A stretch of 7,873 bases of DNA, taken from CAYOSU01 sp964541255 (GTDB lineage: Bacteria; Bacillota; Clostridia; Christensenellales; CAMQZB01). Both the position numbers and the translations under genes were made by a program. The stretch is from NCBI GenBank assembly GCA_964541255.1, contig CAZIPL010000066.1, forward strand, positions 1 to 7,873. Direction: 5' to 3'. Within the stretch, counting starts at the first letter, position 1, and the number at the start of each line of letters is the position of its first letter. This document shows, piece after piece, positions 1 to 5,273 of this stretch. Under the pieces are notes generated by a model. That model had not been told where the DNA came from, made no database searches, and worked only from the letters and a program-made list of their open reading frames with translations.

Positions 1-227
1 GGACGGCGAGCGAAAAGCCTCGTCATTGCCGCGAGGATAACGTCGATGTAAGAATAGGTAACCCCCTTATCTGCCATTTCTTTTATGAACGCGTCTATGG
101 GATCGCAATCGATATCCACGAACGTCATATTCATGGCGTCGGCTCTATGCGGCATAATATGCGGCATCAGCTTGTGATAGGGGTTGATGTTGTCGATGTA
201 ATATCCGTCGGGACGTCTTTTGAACAT
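1..227 (-). CDS. 2-oxo acid dehydrogenase E2 catalytic-domain-like protein, N-terminal part (runs off window)
   Basis: Only the first 75 codons are visible. The ATG is the complement of 225-227, preceded by an AGGAAGGA ribosome binding site (complement of about 236-243). The protein opens with MFKRRPDGYYIDNINPYH, followed by a segment with LMPHIMPHRADAMN and then TYSYIDVILAAMTRLFARR near residues 55-75. From memory this pattern (short basic start, 'P...R.DA', then a 'hxxVIxAAxxRxxxxRP' helix) matches the small stand-alone acyltransferase-fold proteins annotated in clostridia as 2-oxo acid dehydrogenase subunit E2 (chloramphenicol-acetyltransferase-like fold). No lipoyl or peripheral-subunit-binding domain precedes it, so a normal role inside a pyruvate dehydrogenase complex is doubtful. 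The catalytic HxxxDG motif would lie beyond the window edge. The upstream gap carries a dyad that could be its operator. Confidence 0.66.
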   Translation of the reverse strand, partial: MFKRRPDGYYIDNINPYHKLMPHIMPHRADAMNMTFVDIDCDPIDAFIKEMADKGVTYSYIDVILAAMTRLFARR

Positions 228-276
228 AATAATATTTCCTTCCTGTTTTACGGGCGTAATCCACCCTATTATTTCC

Positions 277-300
277 TTTATGATACCAATCTATCATAAA
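277..300. promoter_or_regulatory. Operator-like perfect dyad upstream of the E2-like gene
   Basis: TTTATGATA at 277-285 and its exact reverse complement TATCATAAA at 292-300 are separated by 6 nt (CCAATC). A 9+9 bp perfect dyad with a short centre is typical of a dimeric repressor site. It lies 50 bp upstream of the E2-like start codon and overlaps a candidate minus-strand -10 element (288-293). The outer half-site TTATGA/TCATAA recurs in the dyad at 418-437. No flanking U-run makes it a terminator. The operator role is inferred. Confidence 0.5.
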
Positions 301-316
301 AACAAAAGATAGTAAA
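288..316 (-). promoter_or_regulatory. Candidate proximal promoter of the E2-like gene
   Basis: On the minus strand, TTTACT (complement of 311-316) and TAGATT (complement of 288-293) are separated by 17 bp, matching sigma-A -35/-10 boxes at 4/6 each. Transcription would start near 281, giving a leader of about 54 nt. The match is modest. A distal alternative is listed at 358-387. Confidence 0.3.
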
Positions 317-331
317 GCGTTTTTCCAAAAT

Positions 332-355
332 CGAACAATGTCGGACTTGTGTTCG
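332..355. repeat. Inverted repeat/hairpin CGAACA...TGTTCG
   Basis: CGAACA (332-337) pairs with TGTTCG (350-355), and GTC/GGAC inside the loop could extend the stem with a bulge. On the plus strand it is followed by five T (356-360), which looks like a weak terminator, but no plus-strand gene precedes it. On the minus strand it is followed by ATTTT and would lie in the leader of a transcript from the distal promoter at 358-387. Its function is undecided. Confidence 0.35.
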
Positions 356-357
356 TT

Positions 358-387
358 TTTATAGTCTGCTAATCTACGTCAAAGCAA
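358..387 (-). promoter_or_regulatory. Candidate distal promoter of the E2-like gene
   Basis: On the minus strand TTGCTT (complement of 382-387) and TATAAA (complement of 358-363, 5/6 to consensus) are 18 bp apart. The start point would be near 351, giving a leader of roughly 125 nt that contains the hairpin at 332-355 and the dyad at 277-300. The twin dyads at 387-437 would lie directly upstream of its -35, centred near -45 and -77, as for an activator. The -35 is weak. Confidence 0.32.
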
Positions 388-437
388 TTGAGTTTTATCT
401 CAATCGATTTGTAAAATTTATGAGTAACATCTCATAA
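387..437. promoter_or_regulatory. Twin operator-like dyads, TGAGTNNNATCTCA repeated 32 bp apart
   Basis: Site A is ATTGAG (387-392), TTTTAT, CTCAAT (399-404). Site B is TTATGAG (418-424), TAACAT, CTCATAA (431-437). Both have perfect arms and a 6-nt centre, and share the 14-mer TGAGTNNNATCTCA (389-402 and 421-434), including non-palindromic T and AT bases in the centre. Centres are 32 bp apart, about three helical turns, so two bound dimers would sit on the same face of the DNA. This pattern suits a DNA-binding regulator better than RNA hairpins. The regulator is unknown. Confidence 0.5.
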
Positions 438-442
438 TGCAA

Positions 443-480
443 GAAGTCGTATGCTTTTTTTTGTAAGTATTTACGACTTC
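443..480. repeat. 9-bp inverted repeat with a long T-rich loop
   Basis: GAAGTCGTA (443-451) and TACGACTTC (472-480) are exact reverse complements with a 20-nt loop containing a run of eight T (455-462). The U-run is in the loop rather than after the stem, so it is not a standard terminator on either strand. It could form an RNA stem or be a divided binding site. Nothing decides between these. Confidence 0.4.
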
Positions 481-501
481 GCCGCATTTCGACTTAAGAA
501 G

Positions 502-521
502 CACAAAACAATATTTTTGTG
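502..521. repeat. Dyad CACAAAA-N6-TTTTGTG
   Basis: Arms at 502-508 and 515-521 are perfect reverse complements with a 6-nt centre (CAATAT). It is the fourth dyad in this gap with the same 6-nt centre, but its arms do not resemble the others. AT-rich arms make chance occurrence fairly likely. Confidence 0.3.
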
Positions 522-547
522 TCAAAAGGGAAACGTTTTTTGTCGAT

Positions 548-588
548 AAAAAAAGCTTTGTTCGAGAGTAATCGCGAAACCAAAGCTT
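548..588 (-). terminator. Rho-independent terminator of the PIG-V-like glycosyltransferase gene
   Basis: Read on the minus strand, AAGCTTTG (complement of 581-588) pairs with CAAAGCTT (complement of 553-560). The pairing can continue across a 2-nt bulge with TTCG/CGAA. It is followed directly by a T-rich tail, the complement of the A-run 548-554 (two of those bases are shared with the stem). It lies about 115 bp past the stop codon of the minus-strand gene ending at 702, with no other gene between. Confidence 0.6.
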
Positions 589-629
589 GGTATTTGTGTT
601 ATTGTTATCAATTGATAGTCTCGCGATTA
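569..629. repeat. Inverted repeat TAATCGCGA/TCGCGATTA flanking a 12-bp palindrome
   Basis: TAATCGCGA (569-577) and TCGCGATTA (621-629) are exact reverse complements 43 nt apart. Between them lies the perfect palindrome TATCAATTGATA (606-617). On the minus strand this is the 3' untranslated part of the glycosyltransferase transcript, and the left arm overlaps the terminator hairpin, so the two structures would compete. The role is unknown. Confidence 0.35.
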
Positions 630-701
630 AGCCTAAAAGTCGTCTTTTTTGCGTAATTTATCAAATCTTTTCTCGTAGTAATTTATCCTTTCGAACGTTT
701 T

Positions 702-1952
702 TTAATATACGTATCCCGTAAGCAAAAACCCGACGAGAAGATAGATAGAGCAAATTGCGTATATAGCGATAAGCGCAAAATACGCCGCTTTGCTTTTTCG
801 GGAGATTATCGCAACGTCGTTATAGCAAGGAAGTATCGGGAGCATATATCGCGGAGCGGACAAAAGCCAAGTTGCGGAGAAAGAGTATATGAAAAGCGCA
901 AAGGAAAATCCGCCGTCCGTCGCGTCTCGTTTTGTCGTGAAAAAGATTATTGCGAGAGTGAAAAAGCAAGTTATTATTTGCGGAACCCATAAAACGATGT
1001 TTTGCGGGAAAGAGGCGGTCAACGCATAATGAGTAAGCGTTTTCATCGTGTTTCCGAAAAATCCGAGCGACTGGTGCCAATAGCTTTTTTGTACGTAAGA
1101 AAAATAGAAAGGATTCCCGAAAAGGTGATAGTTTATGAATAAATATATAATCGTTCCCGTTGCAACGATTAAAGAATATAAAATCGCTTTGTAGAAAAAC
1201 TTTGCCGAAAAGCGATAGTCTTTGAATAGCGCGATGACAAGAGGAAGTGCAAGAACAAAGCCCGCGCTTCGCGTAAGCGCCGCCAAAAGACCGAAAAGGG
1301 ACGAAACGAGAAAGTACTTTTTATGAAGAAAATATAAAAAGCACGCGCATAAAAGGATAAAAAGTCCTTCGCTCATAGGAAGCATCGCGAAAAAAGAAGT
1401 CGGGCAAAGACAACAAAAAATCACGGAACGTTTTGCGGTGGTTTCGTCAAAGCGCGAATAGGTGTCTTTATAGAAAACAAAAAGCGCGGCAGCAAAAAAT
1501 ATCATCGAAAGAGCGCAACCCGTATGATAATATTCTTTCGTTATAAGTGCAAATACTTTCAGAATATAAGGATATAGCGGAAAGAACACAATCCATTTCG
1601 AGTTTTCGCCCGTCGTTACGTATCCGTCTTTTGCTATGTCGATGTAGTGCGGAATATCCGTCGTTTCCTGCCAAGTGCTTTGCAAAAAGGGATTGCTTCC
1701 CGTTACGATAAAGCATATCAAAAGCTGGATTGCTTTAAGAATAAGAACTGAAACGCAGCAAAACAAAATAGCCCGCAAAGAGCTAAACGCTTGTTTTTCG
1801 GGCTTAGTAGAGCTTGCTTTAGAACATTCTACAAAGCGAGACGAGACCTTGCTTTGTAGTAAGACAACATCTTTTTTGAATGTTTTATCGATGAGAAAAA
1901 CTAACTCTGCAAAAACGAGAGCTATTAGAAGAATCGATAAAAAATATTCCAT
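702..1952 (-). CDS. PIG-V-like GT-C membrane glycosyltransferase
   Basis: This 416-residue integral membrane protein has about ten or eleven hydrophobic segments. It carries the signature run of the PIG-V/bacterial mannosyltransferase-like family (GT-C fold, polyprenyl-phosphate-sugar users): an acidic first loop with D99 and YIDIAKDGY (103-111), FFPLYP (123-128), PTSFF with SEGLF (184-198), a LTRSAG motif (226-231) and APRYMLP (366-372). Family members add a sugar from a lipid-linked donor to a lipid or protein acceptor on the outer face of the membrane. Donor and acceptor cannot be read here. An extra N-terminal helix (2-21) and a polar lysine/serine-rich linker (22-59) precede the core. 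The start is supported by GAGGT (complement of 1960-1964) 7 nt upstream. The gene has its own promoter and terminator and is divergent from the hydrolase-acyltransferase operon. Confidence 0.82.
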   Translation of the reverse strand: MEYFLSILLIALVFAELVFLIDKTFKKDVVLLQSKVSSRFVECSKASSTKPEKQAFSSLRAILFCCVSVLILKAIQLLICFIVTGSNPFLQSTWQETTDIPHYIDIAKDGYVTTGENSKWIVFFPLYPYILKVFALITKEYYHTGCALSMIFFAAALFVFYKDTYSRFDETTAKRSVIFCCLCPTSFFAMLPMSEGLFILLCACFLYFLHKKYFLVSSLFGLLAALTRSAGFVLALPLVIALFKDYRFSAKFFYKAILYSLIVATGTIIYLFINYHLFGNPFYFSYVQKSYWHQSLGFFGNTMKTLTHYALTASFPQNIVLWVPQIITCFFTLAIIFFTTKRDATDGGFSFALFIYSFSATWLLSAPRYMLPILPCYNDVAIISRKSKAAYFALIAIYAICSIYLLVGFLLTGYVY

Positions 1953-1959
1953 TTTTTCT

Positions 1960-1983
1960 ACCTCGAAAAAGCCTTGCTTTTTC
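1960..1983 (-). promoter_or_regulatory. Leader hairpin abutting the ribosome binding site of the glycosyltransferase
   Basis: On the minus strand GAAAAAGC (complement of 1976-1983), a 3-nt loop AAG, and GCTTTTTC (complement of 1965-1972) form a perfect 8-bp stem. The last stem base is immediately followed by GAGGT, the ribosome binding site (complement of 1960-1964). A hairpin this close could limit ribosome access or stabilise the transcript 5' end. It is not a clear terminator because the T-run is part of the stem and is followed by CGAGG. Confidence 0.5.
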
Positions 1984-2032
1984 CAACCTATCGAATAATA
2001 AACAACGCCGAAGCATTTTAAGTATCAAAAAA

Positions 2033-2060
2033 ATTATAAATAATATATATCAATATTCAA
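2033..2060 (-). promoter_or_regulatory. Promoter of the glycosyltransferase gene
   Basis: On the minus strand TTGAAT (complement of 2055-2060, 4/6) and a perfect TATAAT (complement of 2033-2038) are separated by 16 bp. The predicted start near 2026 gives a leader of about 74 nt containing the hairpin beside the ribosome binding site. Confidence 0.6.
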
Positions 2061-2174
2061 AGGGAAATATAGCGGGAAAATTCTCAGAAACCGTCAAAAG
2101 CCTTATAAACGCTATGATACTTTTTTAATAATAAAAAAGAAGGGCAATAAATAGTTTCTGTTTATGTCGTCGGG

Positions 2175-2204
2175 TTGACAAAAAGCACGGTTTTGTTAGA
2201 TAAT
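2175..2204 (+). promoter_or_regulatory. Promoter of the hydrolase-acyltransferase-membrane protein operon
   Basis: A perfect -35 TTGACA (2175-2180) and a -10 GATAAT (2199-2204, 5/6) are 18 bp apart. Transcription should start near 2211, so an ATG at 2203 lies inside the -10 box and cannot be translated from this transcript. This supports the start codon at 2257, which has a good ribosome binding site. Confidence 0.72.
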
Positions 2205-2256
2205 GATTATGAATTTAATAAGCGTTTTTGCGTTTAATAGACGGGGAAAGGAAAAT

Positions 2257-3159
2257 ATGAAAAACTTAGAATGCTTTATTATGAAAACGATTTTCCGAAA
2301 AGGAGATTTGAAGCGTCTTTCGAAAGACGTTGTTCCAGACTTTGCAGAATATCTTTTTCAAAACGAGAATTATTTCGAAGACGGCGAAGAAAGGCATAAT
2401 TTCGACGTATTGATTCCAAAAGGGGAAAAAGAAAAACTTCCTTGCATAATTAACATACACGGCGGCGGCTTTTGCGCTTGCGATAAGGATATATACGACA
2501 ATTACGCAAGGCGTATGGCGTCTGAGGGCTTTGTCGTTATCAACATAAATTATTCGCTTGCGCCTAAATATCCGTTTCCTACCGCTATACACGATTGCGT
2601 CGCCGCAATAAATTATTGCCTTAAACATAAGGATAAATACCAAATGACGGACGATTACTTCGTTATGGGTGACTCGGCAGGTGCGAATTTAACTGCGACG
2701 ATGGGGCTTATCGCGACCAATTTCGAGTATTCGAAGCTTATGAATCTGTGCCTTTCGGAGAGAATGAAAGGGGTATATCTTTCTTGCGGCTGCTATTCGT
2801 TCGAAAGCCAAAAGGACAGCGAAATGCCTATCGATCTTCGTCCGCTATATTTTCAAAAGAGAAAAAGGCATTATCCCGAAAGGAAAATGTATGAGATATA
2901 CGATAGCTTAACTTCCGATTTTCCGCCGACGTTTTTAACTTCTTGCTCGGATGATTTTATGTATGTCGATAATCTGCGAATGAAAGACGCGCTTCAAAAG
3001 CTTAACATAAAAAACGTCGCTATGATATACGACAAATCTCACGAGCCTTTGGGACATGTGTTCAATTATAGGCATATAAGCGACGAGGGAAAGATTTTCC
3101 CCGAAGCTATAGAGGTAAGGAAAGTTTCGACAGAGTTTTTCAAGGATTTGATAAAATAA
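2257..3159 (+). CDS. Alpha/beta hydrolase, hormone-sensitive-lipase-type esterase
   Basis: This is a 300-residue predicted cytoplasmic hydrolase. Numbered from the ATG at 2257, it has the oxyanion-hole motif HGGGF (68-72), NYSLAPKYPFP (98-108) after strand 4, and the nucleophile elbow GDSAGAN (138-144) with Ser140. Asp232 (in SCSDDF) and His267 (in LGHVF) are the likely remaining triad members. These define the HSL/type IV carboxylesterase group, which hydrolyses ester bonds of short acyl or acetyl groups. The actual substrate cannot be read. The frame stays open back to an ATG at 2203, but that codon sits in the -10 promoter element, whereas 2257 is preceded by GGGGAAAGGA (2243-2252). It is the first gene of an operon, 17 nt before the acyltransferase, which makes an acyl-lipid substrate plausible but unproven. 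There is no signal peptide. Confidence 0.85.
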   Translation: MKNLECFIMKTIFRKGDLKRLSKDVVPDFAEYLFQNENYFEDGEERHNFDVLIPKGEKEKLPCIINIHGGGFCACDKDIYDNYARRMASEGFVVININYSLAPKYPFPTAIHDCVAAINYCLKHKDKYQMTDDYFVMGDSAGANLTATMGLIATNFEYSKLMNLCLSERMKGVYLSCGCYSFESQKDSEMPIDLRPLYFQKRKRHYPERKMYEIYDSLTSDFPPTFLTSCSDDFMYVDNLRMKDALQKLNIKNVAMIYDKSHEPLGHVFNYRHISDEGKIFPEAIEVRKVSTEFFKDLIK

Positions 3160-3176
3160 AGAAAGAGGAAATATAT

Positions 3177-4451
3177 ATGGGAAAAGACACAATCGACAAA
3201 AAGCTTCACGAAAGAAAGCTCAAAAGCCCACCGAAGTTTATATATAACGTTTTGGGAAGAGTTTGGGCGATTTTATATAACAAAAGGCTTAACGTCCACG
3301 TTACGGACAATATCGGAATAAAAGACATAAAAGACAACTTCATTGTCGTTTCGAACCACGCTTCGAGACTTGACTATATTTATGTCGGAATACCGTTCTT
3401 GCCGCATACGCTTAACTTCGTCAGCGGCTATAACGAGTTTTTCAGATCGCACTTGGCGGGGATTTTGCGCTTTTTGCAAGTTATCCCAAAAAAGAACTTC
3501 ACGGCGGATATATACACAGTCAAAGAGGTTTCGCGCGTCCTTAGAAACGGCGGAAACGTTATGATTTTCCCCGAGGGAATGAGTAGCATTTCGGGTTCCA
3601 ATCAGCCTGTCGCGCTCGGAAGCGGAAAGTTTATCAAGCATTTCAATCTTCCGGTATATTATTGCAAGATTTCGGGAGGATACCTCACCAACACAAAGTA
3701 TAATCTCGAAGAGCGTCCCGGGCGTGTCGACGTTACGATAGACAAGCTCTTTTCGCCCGAAGATCTTAAAGCAATGACGCCCGACGAAATAGACGACAAG
3801 CTCAACGAGGCGTTATATCACGACGACTACGAGTGGAATAAGACCGCGAGAGTGAAGTTTAAGTCGAAAGAGGGAATAGCCAACAACATGGAGGACTTGC
3901 TTTTCCGTTGCCCGCGTTGCGGCAAAGAGTTTTCTATGAAAGGAAAGGGCGATAGAATTTATTGCGAAGAGTGCGGAAACGGCGCGACGGTCAACGAATA
4001 TTACGACCTTATTCCTTTCGACGAAAAATGCGTTATTCCCAAAACTCCGAAAGTTTGGTTTGACGAAGAAAGAGCGATAGTCAAAAAAGAAGTCGAAAAC
4101 GAGAACTTTGTTCTGGAAGAAGAAATCGAGCTTGCCGAGCTTCCTAAGCATTCTATGATAAAAAATCAAGATACGGGTATCGTTACGGGAAGGGGCATTC
4201 TCAAGTTGACGCGAAAAGGACTTTCGTTCGACGGAACCCGAGACGGTAAGCCGTTTAGCTTTTTCGTCGATTCGAAGAACCTTCCGACTTACGGAATGTG
4301 CACCGACGTAAACTTCTTCTATACGTTCGTAGACGGCGAATATTTCGAATTCAGACCTAAATATCGCCACACCGCAAAATGGCTTTTGGCTACCGAAGAG
4401 ATTCATAGGCTAAACGGCGGAAAGTGGCAAAACTATTACGAGAATAAATAA
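3177..4451 (+). CDS. PlsC-family acyltransferase with zinc ribbon and extra C-terminal domain
   Basis: The protein has 424 residues. The N-terminal 220 residues are a lysophospholipid/1-acylglycerol-3-phosphate acyltransferase domain with NHASRLD (60-66, the catalytic H-x4-D), FPEG (131-134) and a motif-IV-like LPVYYCKISGG (158-168). The usual motif II 'dR' is replaced by PKKNF (104-108). A CxxC...CxxC zinc ribbon follows (Cys245, Cys248, Cys263, Cys266). After it come an acidic segment (about 297-325) and a strand-rich domain (about 336-412) that could be PH- or GRAM-like. From memory, similar C-termini occur in other clostridial PlsC-like proteins. PlsC itself is much shorter, near 240 residues. 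There is no strong transmembrane helix; residues 21-40 may be amphipathic. The ribosome binding site AGAGGA (3164-3169) is 7 nt from the ATG. It likely acylates a lyso-lipid at the inner membrane face, but the acceptor is unknown. Confidence 0.83.
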   Translation: MGKDTIDKKLHERKLKSPPKFIYNVLGRVWAILYNKRLNVHVTDNIGIKDIKDNFIVVSNHASRLDYIYVGIPFLPHTLNFVSGYNEFFRSHLAGILRFLQVIPKKNFTADIYTVKEVSRVLRNGGNVMIFPEGMSSISGSNQPVALGSGKFIKHFNLPVYYCKISGGYLTNTKYNLEERPGRVDVTIDKLFSPEDLKAMTPDEIDDKLNEALYHDDYEWNKTARVKFKSKEGIANNMEDLLFRCPRCGKEFSMKGKGDRIYCEECGNGATVNEYYDLIPFDEKCVIPKTPKVWFDEERAIVKKEVENENFVLEEEIELAELPKHSMIKNQDTGIVTGRGILKLTRKGLSFDGTRDGKPFSFFVDSKNLPTYGMCTDVNFFYTFVDGEYFEFRPKYRHTAKWLLATEEIHRLNGGKWQNYYENK

Positions 4452-4462
4452 GGAGACGTAGA

Positions 4463-5176
4463 ATGGGTATTTTCAAGAAAAAAGATACGAAAGAAAAGAG
4501 TAACGCAATTGCAAAAACCGGCGATAACGAGGTATACGTTGTCGAGGTGTCGGATAAAAAACCGATAAAGAGCTATACGGTGACGGACGTCAAAAACAAA
4601 GCGGTGGATACCTTCACGACTGCCGTCGATAAAGAAAAGGAGATATCAAAAAAGCTCGCGTTCTGGTCTATGGTATACGAAATCGTCATGATGGTTGCCT
4701 ACACCGTTTTGACGGTCGTTTCGGTTTTCACGAAGTGGTCGGAAGCAAACAATCCCCTTTTGATGTCTTGCCTTTTGGTTCTTTACGTCGGCGCGTTTAT
4801 CGTTATGACGGCGTATACGATAAAGAGTATGCGCTCCGAAAAGATGTCGTATGACGCTAAGAAAAACACCGTCAAGAACTATAAAAGCATTTCCGTAATC
4901 GTCAAAAAGGTTATGAAAATAATCTCCGTCGGCATTTCGATTATGCTTGCTATTGAAACTTGGAACGACGGCGCGGCGTTTAGGTTTATTTCGATAATTC
5001 TTCTTATTTCCTCGATACTTGCGTTTTTCAAGGCGATAAACGGCATTTTCAAAGAAGTCAAGAAGATGAAGAAACGCTCCGCTCCGCAAAAGGAATCGAA
5101 GATAATGTCCGCAAAGCATAAGATAGAAAACTATTCCGACGAGCTTAAAGAAAAACGCCGCAAAGAAAACGAATAA
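4463..5176 (+). CDS. Unrecognised four-helix membrane protein
   Basis: I do not recognise a family. This 237-residue protein starts with a lysine-rich cytoplasmic tail (1-62) lacking a signal peptide. It then has two hydrophobic helices (about 66-88 and 98-120), a basic loop (121-148), two more helices (about 149-165 and 172-192) and a strongly charged, lysine/glutamate-rich C-terminal tail (195-237). Both ends are predicted inside by the positive-inside rule. The ribosome binding site AAGGAG (4450-4455) overlaps the stop codon of the acyltransferase gene (4449-4451), so translation is probably coupled. It is the last gene before a strong terminator. Its position suggests it could anchor or assist the acyltransferase or hydrolase at the membrane, which is inference only. 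Confidence 0.75.
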   Translation: MGIFKKKDTKEKSNAIAKTGDNEVYVVEVSDKKPIKSYTVTDVKNKAVDTFTTAVDKEKEISKKLAFWSMVYEIVMMVAYTVLTVVSVFTKWSEANNPLLMSCLLVLYVGAFIVMTAYTIKSMRSEKMSYDAKKNTVKNYKSISVIVKKVMKIISVGISIMLAIETWNDGAAFRFISIILLISSILAFFKAINGIFKEVKKMKKRSAPQKESKIMSAKHKIENYSDELKEKRRKENE

Positions 5177-5193
5177 TATTACTTATAAAAATA

Positions 5194-5224
5194 GGGCAAC
5201 CTCAAAAGAGGTTGTTCTTTTTTT
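5194..5224 (+). terminator. Rho-independent terminator of the hydrolase-acyltransferase operon
   Basis: GGGCAACCTC (5194-5203) pairs with GAGGTTGTTC (5208-5217) over 10 bp, including two G-U pairs, around an AAAA loop, followed by seven T (5218-5224). It lies 17 bp after the stop of the membrane protein gene, so the operon and the spoVT-like gene are separate transcription units. Confidence 0.92.
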
Positions 5225-5273
5225 GCGGAATAATAAGCTTGTTTTTCGGAGAAGATAAAAACGGGAGAAGTAT

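Larger units (their letters stand above)
228..701. other. 474-bp gene-free region rich in inverted repeats
   Basis: I see no convincing coding sequence here: the region is AT-rich, full of stops, and lacks start codons with ribosome binding sites. Both flanking genes read on the minus strand. The gap therefore holds the 3' end and terminator of the glycosyltransferase gene (right side) and the promoter and leader of the E2-like gene (left side). Inverted repeats occur at 277-300, 332-355, 387-404, 418-437, 443-480, 502-521, 553-588, 569-629 and 606-617. Some are listed separately. No T-box, tRNA or known riboswitch core was recognised. Confidence 0.7.
1953..2256. other. Divergent promoter region between the glycosyltransferase and the hydrolase operon
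   Basis: This 304-bp AT-rich gap contains no gene. It holds a minus-strand promoter (2033-2060) for the glycosyltransferase, a plus-strand promoter (2175-2204) for the operon, and about 115 bp between the two -35 boxes that could take shared regulators. Weak inverted repeats are present: CTTTTTT/AAAAAAG (2120-2139) and CAGAAAC/GTTTCTG (2085-2091, 2154-2160). They are too AT-rich or too far apart to interpret. Confidence 0.75.

Noticed and set aside
332..363. Plus-strand terminator
   Set aside because: The hairpin followed by TTTTT resembles one, but no plus-strand gene lies upstream, so it is listed only as an inverted repeat.
228..701. T-box or other riboswitch leader for the E2-like gene
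   Set aside because: No T-box GGGTGGNACCGCG sequence or other known aptamer core was found on the minus strand; a GGGTGG at the complement of 262-267 lacks the rest of the motif.
228..701. CRISPR array or insertion sequence remnant
   Set aside because: The repeats are single dyads of different sequence without regular direct repeats and spacers, and there is no transposase fragment or target-site duplication.
1675..1998. Plus-strand open frame of 107 codons
   Set aside because: It lies antisense to the start of the glycosyltransferase gene, has no family features and mirrors that gene's codons.
2120..2139. CTTTTTT-N6-AAAAAAG hairpin
   Set aside because: Homopolymer arms in an AT-rich promoter region arise easily by chance and give no stable stem.
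2203..2256. Upstream ATG of the hydrolase frame
   Set aside because: It lies within the -10 promoter element, has no ribosome binding site, and a better ATG with GGGGAAAGGA follows at 2257.
3813..4406. Minus-strand open frame of 197 codons
   Set aside because: It is antisense to the acyltransferase, whose motifs and zinc ribbon are clear. The sequence is Arg/Phe/Val-rich and shows no domain.
4646..5119. Minus-strand open frame of 157 codons
   Set aside because: It is antisense to the membrane protein gene; the His/Arg/Asn-rich composition is typical of a reversed frame.
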